A model generated the notes under the pieces. It was given only the letters and a program-made list of their open reading frames with translations, made no database searches and had not been told where the DNA came from. From contig CANMXN010000003.1 of NCBI GenBank assembly GCA_947501885.1, positions 1 to 54,945 on the forward strand: a stretch of DNA of 54,945 bases. The letters run 5' to 3'. Shown piece after piece: positions 18,832 to 27,535 of this stretch (position 1 is the first letter of the stretch; the number at the start of each line of letters is the position of its first letter). The DNA is from an uncultured Sphingorhabdus sp. GTDB lineage: Bacteria > Pseudomonadota > Alphaproteobacteria > Sphingomonadales > Sphingomonadaceae. The position numbers and the translations under genes were made by a program.

Positions 18832-18908
18832 GGCGGAGTAGCTCAGGTGGTTAGAGCACGGGAATCATAATCCCGGTGTCGGGGGTTCAAGTCCCTCCTC
18901 CGCTACCA
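18832..18908 (+). tRNA. tRNA-Met (CAT), elongator type
   Basis: 77 nt with encoded CCA. The acceptor stem GGCGGAG pairs with CTCCGCT (one terminal G-U), the anticodon loop holds CAT within GGGA...TCCC, and the T arm contains GGTTCAAGTC. The first base pairs, so this is not an initiator, and the body resembles alphaproteobacterial elongator Met rather than the lysidine-modified Ile tRNA. Confidence 0.95.
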
Positions 18909-19088
18909 TAAAATATTGATTAACAATATTTAAATTTGAATATATCTATTGTTTTAAAATAAAAAAACATAGCTTGAAATATAGATGTAAATATTATTTC
19001 TGGCACTATTTAATATTGTTCTGCGCAAGAAAGAACTGTGCAATCAATATCATGATGCGGCTTAAAATAAAATTACTTATGCAGAAAA

Positions 19089-20105
19089 TTATTCAGGTTT
19101 TTGAGCATCATTCCCATTTTGGTCAAGTTGATAGACCCGTACATAATCAATAATCATCTTGGCAGGAAATGCCTTTGCACTTATGCCTTTTTGGCCGCCC
19201 CAATCGCCGCCAACTGCGATGTTCAATAACAGATGATGAGCTTGATCAAAGGGCCATTTTGATTGTGTTTTTTTGTTCTTCTTACCCTTACTCTCATTTT
19301 TATATAAAAACTTTGGTGCATCATCGATACCAAGTAATATGAAATCTGCTGTCCATAGCAATTGATAGCGGTGCATTGCATGGCAAGCATCAGCTACCTT
19401 AAATTCTGTGGTTTTTTGAGACCCTGAGCCAAAGTTAAAGGCCTTTGTATGGATTGTTTGATGCACAACACCTGGTTCAAACCCGACATGTTCCATTATA
19501 TCAATTTCGCCGCCATTGGGCCATTGAACATCTGGATCTTCTGGTAATGTCCAAATTGCAGGCCATGTGCCGCGACCACAAGGCAGTTGCGCTTTAATTT
19601 CAAAAAAACCATATTTCCAACTGGCTTTATCACGCGTTACTAATCGTGTTGATGTATATTTTTGCCCTGACCAGTCAGGATAGTCTTCTTTGCTGAGCGT
19701 TTCTGCACGAGCTTCGATGATTAAATGACCATTTTCAACACGTGAGTTTTCTGGACGTGCTTTTGAATAATATTGTTTTTCATTATTATACCAGCCTTCA
19801 GAATTGCGTTCGGTGGCGTAGGTCCATTTGTTATTGTCGGGTAGTCCATCCTCATAAAATTCGTCTTGGAAAACTAATGTATAGCCCTTGGGGGCATGGT
19901 GAACTTCGACTTTCTTTTTTGACTTCTCTGCTGTTTCATCATTCAAAGATTGATCATCTTTAGATTCTGATTGGCCCTTATCAATTGTTTCTGCAAGCTC
20001 ATTGGATATATTCTTTGTAGTAGAGAGGGTGCCCAACGACCCCCCAGTCGCTGGGCTAAGTTGTAACGATAATAATGTAGCTATTACAAATGATTGTGCG
20101 GGCAT
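19089..20105 (-). CDS. Secreted glycoside hydrolase family 16 (endo-beta-1,3-glucanase-like)
   Basis: 338 residues. The N-terminus (about 1-20) is signal-like, followed by a charged linker (35-68) and the GH16 domain from about 73. The catalytic motif E-x-D-x-x-E is E200, D202, E205 in 'GGEIDIMEHVG', and 'GRGTWPAIWTLP' and 'VGGDWGG' match laminarinase-type members. It should cut internal beta-glycosidic bonds, most likely in beta-1,3-glucans, outside the cytoplasm. It lies downstream of a TonB-dependent receptor and a LytS/LytTR pair, suggesting glucan use. A terminator separates it from the receptor gene, so it needs read-through or its own promoter. Confidence 0.9.
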   Translation of the reverse strand: MPAQSFVIATLLSLQLSPATGGSLGTLSTTKNISNELAETIDKGQSESKDDQSLNDETAEKSKKKVEVHHAPKGYTLVFQDEFYEDGLPDNNKWTYATERNSEGWYNNEKQYYSKARPENSRVENGHLIIEARAETLSKEDYPDWSGQKYTSTRLVTRDKASWKYGFFEIKAQLPCGRGTWPAIWTLPEDPDVQWPNGGEIDIMEHVGFEPGVVHQTIHTKAFNFGSGSQKTTEFKVADACHAMHRYQLLWTADFILLGIDDAPKFLYKNESKGKKNKKTQSKWPFDQAHHLLLNIAVGGDWGGQKGISAKAFPAKMIIDYVRVYQLDQNGNDAQKPE

Positions 20106-20127
20106 AGCATTTGCCTTCGATATAATC

Positions 20128-20168
20128 TAAAAAAATGCCACTCCCATAACTCAACTTGTGGGAGTGGC
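20128..20168 (-). terminator. Intrinsic terminator between receptor and GH16 genes
   Basis: A perfect 10-bp stem GCCACTCCCA (20137-20146) with TGGGAGTGGC (20159-20168) and a 12-nt loop is followed on the minus strand by a T run (20129-20136). It lies 31 bp after the receptor stop and 23 bp before the GH16 start. Confidence 0.88.
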
Positions 20169-20199
20169 TCTAGGACTCCAGAATAGGATACTGGAATTA

Positions 20200-22962
20200 T
20201 TAAAATTTCACTCTTATACGAGCGCCATAAGTGCGGGGACGGTTAAAGAAACGAGTGTTATCAAATTGGGTTATGATAATCGCTGCTGCGTTAATCGTAT
20301 CAACAATATTATTGGCATAAGCTTCGAAACGATATTTGCCTTCTGCATCAAATGTATAACCTGCACCAATATCTAATGTGAAGAAGCTTGGGACTTCATC
20401 AAGCAACCTGCCGCTATCAACGCGCGTGAAATTATTATCTGCATCAAATTCATTGCTATTGAAAATAGTTTGGAATTGTGAAGAACGATAACCTGCAGAG
20501 AGTACATAATCGAACTGACCATTACCAATATCAAACGCTTGAGATAATTTTGCATTAAGCTGCCAGCGCGGCGTTCTTGGTAAACGGAAATCATTTATTG
20601 GACGTAATACTGCATTTTCAGCATCAATATCCGATTGGAAACGAAAATCTTGAATAGGAATAGCATCTCTAATTTGAGCTTCTAAATATAACGCACTAAA
20701 ATCAAGTTTGATATTGGCAGGTAGATCAAAACCACCGTCAATTTGTGCACCATAAATATCAGAAGATGCCGCATTAAAGCTAAATGATACCACCAATGCT
20801 GTGCTGGTGTTTGGCGGAAGAACAATGTCTCCTGTTACATTCGCACCAGCAGAGTTTAGAAATTCAAGAACCTGCGTTACGGATTGTAGCGCTGTGAATA
20901 CTTGATCGGTATAATCATTATAAAATATAGATGCATTTAAGCGAGTTTTAACGCTACCAATAAAAAATTCATTTTTTGTACCCAGTTCATACAAAATAAC
21001 GGATTCTGTATCGAATAGTGGAGCAACACCCAAATCACCAAGGTTATCGTTAAAACCGCCAGATTTATGACCATTGGCAATCAAACCATATAGTAGATTA
21101 TCTTCGGTGATGTCATATTCAGCACGGAAACGCCAATCAACAAAGCTGTCATTGATGCGACCTTCTTGTTGGAAGATTTGGCCTTGGAACGGTACGGAGA
21201 ATGTGAATTGTGTGGTGTTTGCAAAGCCATCACAGGTTAAGCCATCGCCGAAATTTGTATCGAGGCAAGGTGTACCATTGGGAACATCATCAAAATGTCC
21301 TCCGACAGGGCCAGCTGCTAAGATGTCATCCAAATTATCACGTGCACCCGGTGTCCCAATTCCGTTTAATTGGAACTGAAATACTTCCGCATCAGTTATA
21401 ATGCCATCACCATCGGTATCAGGATTGATGATTGTACGATTACGCGCTGCAAATTCAAAGCCTTCAGTGCCTGTACGAACGCCTAAGCAGCAGTTGAAAT
21501 TATTGTCGCCAAGGGCAAGGCCATAGCGTGCGGCAACACCCGTGCGCTCCTTACGATCGCCTGTGTAACGGAAACCCGCTGTTAAACGGAATTTATCTGT
21601 TACGGAGTAAGTGAAGTCACCATAAGCTGCTAGAGAATTGGTTTCAACATTGGTGTTAAATTCTACGCCTTGGAAAAATGGGTTGCGATCGCCCGTTGTT
21701 CCTAAGAATGAGAAGATATCTTCACGGAAATATTGTGCGCCAAGGCTCCAAATTAGCGGGCCTTCGCTGTTAAAGATACGCAATTCATGATAATGAGAGC
21801 GAGAGTCTGAAATAGTACGGAAACGAGAGAAATTATCTAATGTTTCGGCCAATATGATATCAGCATTCGGATTCCCCGCACCGCCAGATAATGCATCAAT
21901 TACTCCAGGAAACGCAGGTGTTAATGGCGTTGTAGCCTCATAATCATAGACTGCATCACGATAGCTGCCTGTATATTCGATCGTAAATGGATCAGCCTCA
22001 TAGGTGATAGTAGTCCTTATGCCCCAATGATCTGTATTTTGGATAGGGGTGATACCGCGCGCGATAACGTCGCGCGGATTTTCAATTTGATCAAGACTTT
22101 CTAAATTGCCGTCTGCTATTTCACCCAATGCTAGAGCAAAGTTAGAGCCTGTGTAACCGGTACCATTCTCAGCAATATAATCACCAGCAATCAAAATAGA
22201 GAGGCGATCCGTGGGTTTGAACAAAATTTGCGCACGGCCAGAGAAATTTTCTTCGGCTTCTGCAACGTCAATACCTTGTACAGGACCAACATTGTTAAAA
22301 TAGCTATCATGTTCAAGATAAAGTCCGGAAAGACGAACAGCCACTTTATCACCGATCGGAACATTGATGACGCCGCGCAGTGAGCGTTGATCAAAATTAC
22401 CATATTCAGCTTCGAGAGATGCGTCAAAAACACCTAGGCCAGGTTTAAATGTAATTGCATTAACCGAACCAGCTGTAGCATTGCGCCCACGTAACGTACC
22501 TTGCGGGCCAACATTAACCTCTACACGTTCAATATCATAAAATGCACTACCAATACCCGAAGGGCGCGGAATATTGACGCCATCAAAGTGGAAGGATGCA
22601 GCTGGATCACCAATTTCGGTATTATTGGTGCTGCCGATACCGCGAATAAAAACCTCTATATTACCGCCGTTATTGGCAACTGATAAGCCTGGAATACTCT
22701 GTTGTAGATCGACAAAATTTTGCGCCCCGATTTTTTTGAGATCTTCGCCTGTTACTGAGAAGGCCGTGCCTGCAAAATCTTGTAAAGATTGTTCTCGGCG
22801 ATCGGCTGTAACGATAATGATATCATCGTCTTTTTCTATTTCTTCTTCATTTTCGGATGCTGGTGCTTCTTGTGCCTGTGCTCCCGCTGGAATAGCGCAT
22901 AATGCTACAGCAGCGGTCGATGCCATAATTACTCTGCGCATTGTTTGTCTTTGGCTTCTCAT
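20200..22962 (-). CDS. TonB-dependent receptor
   Basis: 920 residues from the chosen Met (MRSQRQTMRR), which has GGAGGG 8 nt upstream; a longer in-frame start at 23028 adds 22 residues without a better site. The signal peptide ends at 'AGAQA|QEA'. The plug follows 'DDDIIIVTADRREQSLQD' (a typical pre-plug box) with 'VNVGPQGTLRGRNATAGSVNAIT', and the barrel ends in 'RPRTYGARIRVKF'. It should import a bulky ligand, and the neighbours (GH16, two-component system) point to an oligosaccharide. A Cys-rich loop ('NNFNCCLG' and 'TPCLDTNFGDGLTCDG') is probably on the outside. Confidence 0.92.
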   Translation of the reverse strand: MRSQRQTMRRVIMASTAAVALCAIPAGAQAQEAPASENEEEIEKDDDIIIVTADRREQSLQDFAGTAFSVTGEDLKKIGAQNFVDLQQSIPGLSVANNGGNIEVFIRGIGSTNNTEIGDPAASFHFDGVNIPRPSGIGSAFYDIERVEVNVGPQGTLRGRNATAGSVNAITFKPGLGVFDASLEAEYGNFDQRSLRGVINVPIGDKVAVRLSGLYLEHDSYFNNVGPVQGIDVAEAEENFSGRAQILFKPTDRLSILIAGDYIAENGTGYTGSNFALALGEIADGNLESLDQIENPRDVIARGITPIQNTDHWGIRTTITYEADPFTIEYTGSYRDAVYDYEATTPLTPAFPGVIDALSGGAGNPNADIILAETLDNFSRFRTISDSRSHYHELRIFNSEGPLIWSLGAQYFREDIFSFLGTTGDRNPFFQGVEFNTNVETNSLAAYGDFTYSVTDKFRLTAGFRYTGDRKERTGVAARYGLALGDNNFNCCLGVRTGTEGFEFAARNRTIINPDTDGDGIITDAEVFQFQLNGIGTPGARDNLDDILAAGPVGGHFDDVPNGTPCLDTNFGDGLTCDGFANTTQFTFSVPFQGQIFQQEGRINDSFVDWRFRAEYDITEDNLLYGLIANGHKSGGFNDNLGDLGVAPLFDTESVILYELGTKNEFFIGSVKTRLNASIFYNDYTDQVFTALQSVTQVLEFLNSAGANVTGDIVLPPNTSTALVVSFSFNAASSDIYGAQIDGGFDLPANIKLDFSALYLEAQIRDAIPIQDFRFQSDIDAENAVLRPINDFRLPRTPRWQLNAKLSQAFDIGNGQFDYVLSAGYRSSQFQTIFNSNEFDADNNFTRVDSGRLLDEVPSFFTLDIGAGYTFDAEGKYRFEAYANNIVDTINAAAIIITQFDNTRFFNRPRTYGARIRVKF

Positions 22963-23124
22963 TGGGCTTCCCTCCATACTTATAATTCTATATGTGACTT
23001 CCCAATCACAATTACCCAGATTCCCCAATCTGATTCACATGTGTCTAATCCATTATAGGGCAATCATCATTCAACTGATTTGATGTAAGAGGGATTGATT
23101 CTGCTGTAAGCGGTAATGATTATA

Positions 23125-23850
23125 TTAGATCATGTCTGGTAATAATTTGATCATCCCAGCTCGGTACCTTCTGCTAATCGGAATAATCAATCCGGAAGAC
23201 AATATAGCAGAGGAACCACCTTTAATATTGCGTTCTATGCTGACCACGCTGCTTAAATTTATTAGGAAAGAGCGATGTGATTGGTAAAATATTGGTTTTA
23301 GTTTTTCGGTATAATCGCGCAGTGAACCGCGTATCATTAACTTTCTATTATGCACATGAATATAGATATAATCACCGCTCGCTTCCATTGCGTCTATATC
23401 AGTGCTACTAATAAACTCTGCACCATTTTTCAGAGGAACTTTGATTATTGTAGGTTGTATGGCTTCAATAGCAGTGGAAGATTTTTTAATCCTATTAATT
23501 GCTTGAATGACGCGTTCATTGGAGAGTGGTTTTAGCAAATAATCAACCGCCTCAACATCAAATGCTTGAACAGCAAATCTTGAATGCGCTGTAGTAAAAA
23601 TAATAGCAGGGCTATGCGGTAAGTTTTTTAGTGCTTCCACCACTGAGAAACCATCTCCATGCGGCATATTAATATCCAAGAATAATATATCTGGTTTATG
23701 GTTTTTGACTGCTGCAATGGCATCTTCACCAGAATGGGATATGCTCAAGATTTCGAATGGCCCTGCTATATCATTGATTTCATATAATATGGCTTTGAGC
23801 AAGTCCGCACTTAGCTCTTCATCTTCTGCAATGACGACATTATAACTCAA
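23125..23850 (-). CDS. LytTR-family response regulator
   Basis: 241 residues. A receiver domain spans 1-120 with acidic residues 'AEDEE', phospho-acceptor D59 in 'LFLDINMPHGDG' and the switch lysine in 'YLLKPLSNERV'. A LytTR DNA-binding domain fills about 135-235. It is read from a start overlapping the histidine kinase stop by 4 bp, so the two form one system. The upstream-facing receptor and GH16 genes lie next on the same strand and are likely targets, by position only. Confidence 0.92.
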   Translation of the reverse strand: MSYNVVIAEDEELSADLLKAILYEINDIAGPFEILSISHSGEDAIAAVKNHKPDILFLDINMPHGDGFSVVEALKNLPHSPAIIFTTAHSRFAVQAFDVEAVDYLLKPLSNERVIQAINRIKKSSTAIEAIQPTIIKVPLKNGAEFISSTDIDAMEASGDYIYIHVHNRKLMIRGSLRDYTEKLKPIFYQSHRSFLINLSSVVSIERNIKGGSSAILSSGLIIPISRRYRAGMIKLLPDMI

Positions 23851-24950
23851 GAAGTGGTCCTCTCAACAGAAATGGGTATTGAAATTCTTGCTTCTACAAT
23901 CTCTGATGTTGCTTGCTGTAATGAAAATTCAAAGTCGCCATTATAAACAGTATCAAGGCGCGATCTAACATTTTGTAAACCAACGCCTTCTCTACGTGCT
24001 TCTTTGTTACTATCCAATGGGGGACCATTATTGGTTATTTGTATTAAGAGGCGATCTTTTTGATTGCTTGCAGTAATGGTGATTAGGCACGGTTTACGCT
24101 GCCCTTCTACACCGTGACGAATTGCATTTTCTACTATGGGTTGTAAAATTAAACTGGGTACGGATATATTGGCAAATTCATCTGCTATATTAATTTCTAA
24201 TTGTAACCGCTCATTAAAGCGCATTTTTTCAACCGCTAGATAGCTCTCTATAGTTTCCACTTCTTCAGCAAGTGTGACGAATAATTGTTCATCGCCTTCT
24301 AATGTAATGCGTAAAAAACTACTAAACTGATTGATCATTTTTCGTGCTTCTTTTGATCTATCTGTAGCGACTAATGCATTGATGCTGTTCATTGTGTTGA
24401 AAATAAAATGAGGGTTGATTTGATATCGTAACATTTGCAGTTGGGCATCGCGGGATAAGCTTTCTGCGGTTATCCTGCGCAATTTTTCATTGAGTGCTCG
24501 TTCTTGTTCAGCAGCAACTTCTGAATAGGCTCTAATGCTGTAAAATAGAGCTGTCCAAAGTGCAAAGATTAAGAATGATGCAAAATACCAACCGCCAAAT
24601 TCTTCCCAAATATTAGAACCAGGAAATAATATCTCAAACATATACATGCGCATTATATTCCAAATAGCTGCGATGGTAGCTACCAACAATAAATGCATGA
24701 ATGTGCGCCATGTTATATTGCCTAAAGCCGCATATTTAAGGGCTAGCCCAAGCGGTATTGTTAAGGCTGAACCCAGCAAGGCTTCTATAGCAATTTGGAT
24801 AACGTGGAGCCACTGAGGATCGCCATACCAAAGTGTGAGCGACAAGAATGTGACTACGCAATATAACAACCAACCTAATAGTTGAATAGCTCGCCATGGT
24901 AAAAGCACGGCTTTAGGATGCTCTACTTGTTGTTTCGTTATATCTATCAT
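23847..24950 (-). CDS. LytS/YehU-type sensor histidine kinase
   Basis: 367 residues. Four membrane helices occupy about 20-145, followed by a short coiled coil and the His_kinase domain with the phospho-acceptor motif 'YQINPHFIFNTMNSINAL', then an ATPase domain with 'IVENAIRHGVE' and 'GVGLQNVRSRL'. There is no periplasmic sensor domain, so the signal is probably sensed in the membrane. It is coupled to the LytTR regulator (4-bp overlap). Confidence 0.92.
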   Translation of the reverse strand: MIDITKQQVEHPKAVLLPWRAIQLLGWLLYCVVTFLSLTLWYGDPQWLHVIQIAIEALLGSALTIPLGLALKYAALGNITWRTFMHLLLVATIAAIWNIMRMYMFEILFPGSNIWEEFGGWYFASFLIFALWTALFYSIRAYSEVAAEQERALNEKLRRITAESLSRDAQLQMLRYQINPHFIFNTMNSINALVATDRSKEARKMINQFSSFLRITLEGDEQLFVTLAEEVETIESYLAVEKMRFNERLQLEINIADEFANISVPSLILQPIVENAIRHGVEGQRKPCLITITASNQKDRLLIQITNNGPPLDSNKEARREGVGLQNVRSRLDTVYNGDFEFSLQQATSEIVEARISIPISVERTTS

Positions 24951-25089
24951 ATGGGAATGTTTAGGTTATGAAATTAATGAATACAAGATAGGCCGATAGG
25001 TAGCCAATGGCTGAAAATGAGATTGAGCTATGAAAACTGATACAATGTAACCTTGCTTAATGTGTAAATACCGATCATAAAAATAATAT

Positions 25090-25590
25090 ATGGCGGATAT
25101 AAATGACTCTATAATTGGTTTTGGCGGTGGATGTCATTGGTGCACAGAAGCAGTGTTTCAATCAATCATTGGTGTAGAAACAGTCCAGCAAGGTTTTATT
25201 AAATCACGGCCACCATATGAGCAATATTCAGAAGCTGTTTTAATTGAATATGATCCAGATAAAATTGATGTCGCTATATTGATTGATATTCACTTGCGCA
25301 CCCATGCAAGTATGTCTGCACACAAGATGCGCGGAAAATACCGTAGTGCGATATATAATACAGATGATGATGATACAGATTATAGAATAATATTAGATGT
25401 TTTGCAGCAAGAGTTTGATCAAGATTTGGTAACGCAAATATTGCCAATTGAGGACTTTAAACTCTCTGATGAACGCTTCCAAAACTATTATAAAAAGGGA
25501 CCAGAAAAACCCTTTTGCAAAAATTATATTGATCCTAAATTATCATTGTTGTGGCGCAAATATACAAAAAATTATAAAGACAATGCGTAA
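25090..25590 (+). CDS. msrA: Peptide-methionine (S)-S-oxide reductase
   Basis: 166 residues. The catalytic Cys is in 'GFGGGCHWCTEAVFQ'; the family more often has GCFWC, but the His form also occurs. A second Cys in 'KPFCKNYIDPKL' is placed to act as resolving Cys. 'SMSAHKMRGKYRSAIY' corresponds to the usual T.PN.QG.D..YRS.I segment in divergent form. It repairs oxidised methionine in proteins. Single gene, convergent with the exosortase-linked hydrolase 1 gene. Confidence 0.85.
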   Translation: MADINDSIIGFGGGCHWCTEAVFQSIIGVETVQQGFIKSRPPYEQYSEAVLIEYDPDKIDVAILIDIHLRTHASMSAHKMRGKYRSAIYNTDDDDTDYRIILDVLQQEFDQDLVTQILPIEDFKLSDERFQNYYKKGPEKPFCKNYIDPKLSLLWRKYTKNYKDNA

Positions 25591-25624
25591 TAGTCTCTAT
25601 AGCAAATATATCTTCAGTAGAAAT

Positions 25625-26515
25625 TTATAAGGCGTCGTGAATTTTCGAATAGAGCCATTTACGGGCTTCTTGATCTGCAAAGCTATGCGATGCGCTGTCG
25701 ATATGATGCAATTTTATGTTTATATTAGATCGCGTACGATCGAATATTTTATTCTTATAACTGCCCATAAAGGCCATTGCGGTTGTATCTTTATTGGCGA
25801 TTAAAATATTAGTTTCTATTCTAATATCAGATAGTTCTTTGGCCATATGTTGGGATAATGCGCTTATATTGTCTTGTTGTGATGCTTTGCGGAGTCCAGA
25901 TAGCAATTTGCCTATATCAATTTTTCCCGTGAATAAATCTATCAGGCTGCGTGGGTTTTTGATACGCGCCCAATAGCGTGCTCTGATCGCTGCTGCTGAT
26001 GGCGCAGTAGGATTATCTGCTATGGTATTATTTTCTATGGGACTATCTTTTGCGGTGTTTGCGTTTTCAGTGCTACTATCTTCTTTTTGCGAATCAATTG
26101 TCCAAGGATTGGCTAATATGAGGTTTTTTAACCCTAAATTTTGATGATAAAGCAGTAATGCACTTGCCGCATCGCAATTACCAAAAGCTGATATTTGGAT
26201 ATCATGACCCAATCTATCTCGCATAAATTGAACGGCTGCTGCAATATCTTCTTGGCTATTGTCAAAACCTTTGTTTTCGCCTTCGCTATCGCCAATGCCG
26301 CGTCGGTCATAGCGCAATACATAATGCCCCAAAGCACATATATGCTGCGCTATTTGAGATTGGCTATCATGCGATCCTGAACGAATTTCATTGCCGCCAC
26401 TGATGATAAGGAGTGCGCTTTTTGTTTCTATTTTATTGGGGGTATCGAGCGTTGCGACTATTTTTTGTTCCGCAATGCTCCAGCTTACAACCTCTCTGTT
26501 GATGGTTATGCTCAT
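25625..26515 (-). CDS. Exosortase A-associated alpha/beta hydrolase-fold protein, hydrolase 1 type
   Basis: 296 residues with an alpha/beta-hydrolase fold: 'ISGGNEIRSGSH' (oxyanion region), 'RYDRRGIGDSEG', and the nucleophile elbow at 112-116 reading G-N-C-D-A, so the nucleophile position is C114 rather than Ser. A candidate catalytic His is H277 in 'SASHSF'. It matches the family called 'hydrolase 1, exosortase A system-associated' (TIGR03100, from memory). It overlaps hydrolase 2 by 4 bp, downstream of a carrier protein and a GNAT protein. A thiol nucleophile would suit acyl transfer or thioester hydrolysis on the neighbouring carrier; this is inference. Residues about 155-180 are a low-complexity insert. 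Confidence 0.85.
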   Translation of the reverse strand: MSITINREVVSWSIAEQKIVATLDTPNKIETKSALLIISGGNEIRSGSHDSQSQIAQHICALGHYVLRYDRRGIGDSEGENKGFDNSQEDIAAAVQFMRDRLGHDIQISAFGNCDAASALLLYHQNLGLKNLILANPWTIDSQKEDSSTENANTAKDSPIENNTIADNPTAPSAAAIRARYWARIKNPRSLIDLFTGKIDIGKLLSGLRKASQQDNISALSQHMAKELSDIRIETNILIANKDTTAMAFMGSYKNKIFDRTRSNINIKLHHIDSASHSFADQEARKWLYSKIHDAL

Positions 26516-27216
26516 AGCTGGGTGCTCGTTTCTTTACACCAAAGGGAGAGCGTATCAGCAAGTGACTGCGCCATTAGCGCGCTATATTCAGGTTCTGAAC
26601 GTATCCATAATGATATGCCATCCACCTGTTGGCCAACCTTATTTTCGGATGTGCCTTCTATTGTCATAGGAACAGCATTTTGCAGATCATTATAGAGAGC
26701 TGCGCTTAATTCATATCCAGCCAGTTCAATACCATCATGCACTGCAATTTGGGATAAGCCATCTAATGTTTCATCTAGGCCAGACTCTTTTAAGGCAATT
26801 AATTTGCTGCGCATCATCGTCTTGATGATATTAGCGCCTTTGACGCTGTTGAGACGAAAATGAGGTTTATCAATAGCAATATTATCGATCAAACAACCGC
26901 CACGAAAAGCAGCTACATGCGTAATATTATGTTGATCAACGATATGCTCTAGGGCCATGCGCCATGAGTTTAAGTTTTGTTGGCGAAGGTTTTGTAAACT
27001 CTCATTACATCCCGCTAAGTCAGGTAGGGTGGATGCGATGCCCCTGTCTGCTAATTGCCGCATTGACTCTATCATTGTAGAGCGCATTTTGTTCATCTCA
27101 GCAAATAATGGTGGGATGAATAGGATATGTTCTTTGCTATCTTTAGGTGTAGTTGCGACCATGGCCTCACGATGGCCCTGATGGTCATAACTGCCAAAGA
27201 GCAAATCTATGCTCAC
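26512..27216 (-). CDS. Exosortase A-associated alpha/beta hydrolase-fold protein, hydrolase 2 type, elbow degenerate
   Basis: 234 residues. 'ILFIPPLFAEMNKMRS' and 'TLPDLAGCNES' match the family 'hydrolase 2, exosortase A system-associated' (TIGR03101, from memory). Where the nucleophile elbow should be ('VAAFRGGCL', residues 101-109) there is no G-x-S-x-G, so ordinary serine hydrolase activity looks unlikely; C108 is two residues late. It may be a pseudoenzyme partner of hydrolase 1. Both its ends overlap neighbours by 4 bp (ACP upstream, hydrolase 1 downstream), arguing for fixed expression ratios. Confidence 0.85.
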   Translation of the reverse strand: MSIDLLFGSYDHQGHREAMVATTPKDSKEHILFIPPLFAEMNKMRSTMIESMRQLADRGIASTLPDLAGCNESLQNLRQQNLNSWRMALEHIVDQHNITHVAAFRGGCLIDNIAIDKPHFRLNSVKGANIIKTMMRSKLIALKESGLDETLDGLSQIAVHDGIELAGYELSAALYNDLQNAVPMTIEGTSENKVGQQVDGISLWIRSEPEYSALMAQSLADTLSLWCKETSTQL

Positions 27217-27494
27217 TCGTTAGCCTTTGCCTTAGCAAAGGAGACCAATGTACCGAATGTTTCAAACAATTCGGCATCGACATCATCATCATCAATTATA
27301 ATGTCGAGGCTTTCTTCCATTTCAGTAAGCAAACCTGCAACCGCCATAGAGTCTAATTCAGGAATGGCACCAAATAGCTCGCTATCATAATCAAGCCCAT
27401 CAACTTGGTTTTGAGATAGTCCTAATATATCTTGTAATATGGATTTTACTTTATTTTCCATAGAGTTGTCATTTTGATTGCTATTGTCAGACAC
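27213..27494 (-). CDS. Acyl carrier protein of the exosortase-associated module
   Basis: 93 residues, acidic. The phosphopantetheine site is S49 in 'IPELDSMAVAGLL', and 'ESLDIIIDDDDVDAE' is an unusually acidic helix end. A short Asn/Asp-rich leader (residues 1-11) precedes Met12, which could be an alternative start. It lies between the GNAT gene and hydrolase 2 and faces an AMP-forming acyl ligase, so it probably accepts an acyl or aminoacyl group from that ligase. It differs clearly from the fatty-acid AcpP at 15505-15738. Confidence 0.88.
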   Translation of the reverse strand: MSDNSNQNDNSMENKVKSILQDILGLSQNQVDGLDYDSELFGAIPELDSMAVAGLLTEMEESLDIIIDDDDVDAELFETFGTLVSFAKAKANE

Positions 27495-27535
27495 ACTATT
27501 TCCTTAATATTAAAATATTGGCGAATCTCATGGCC

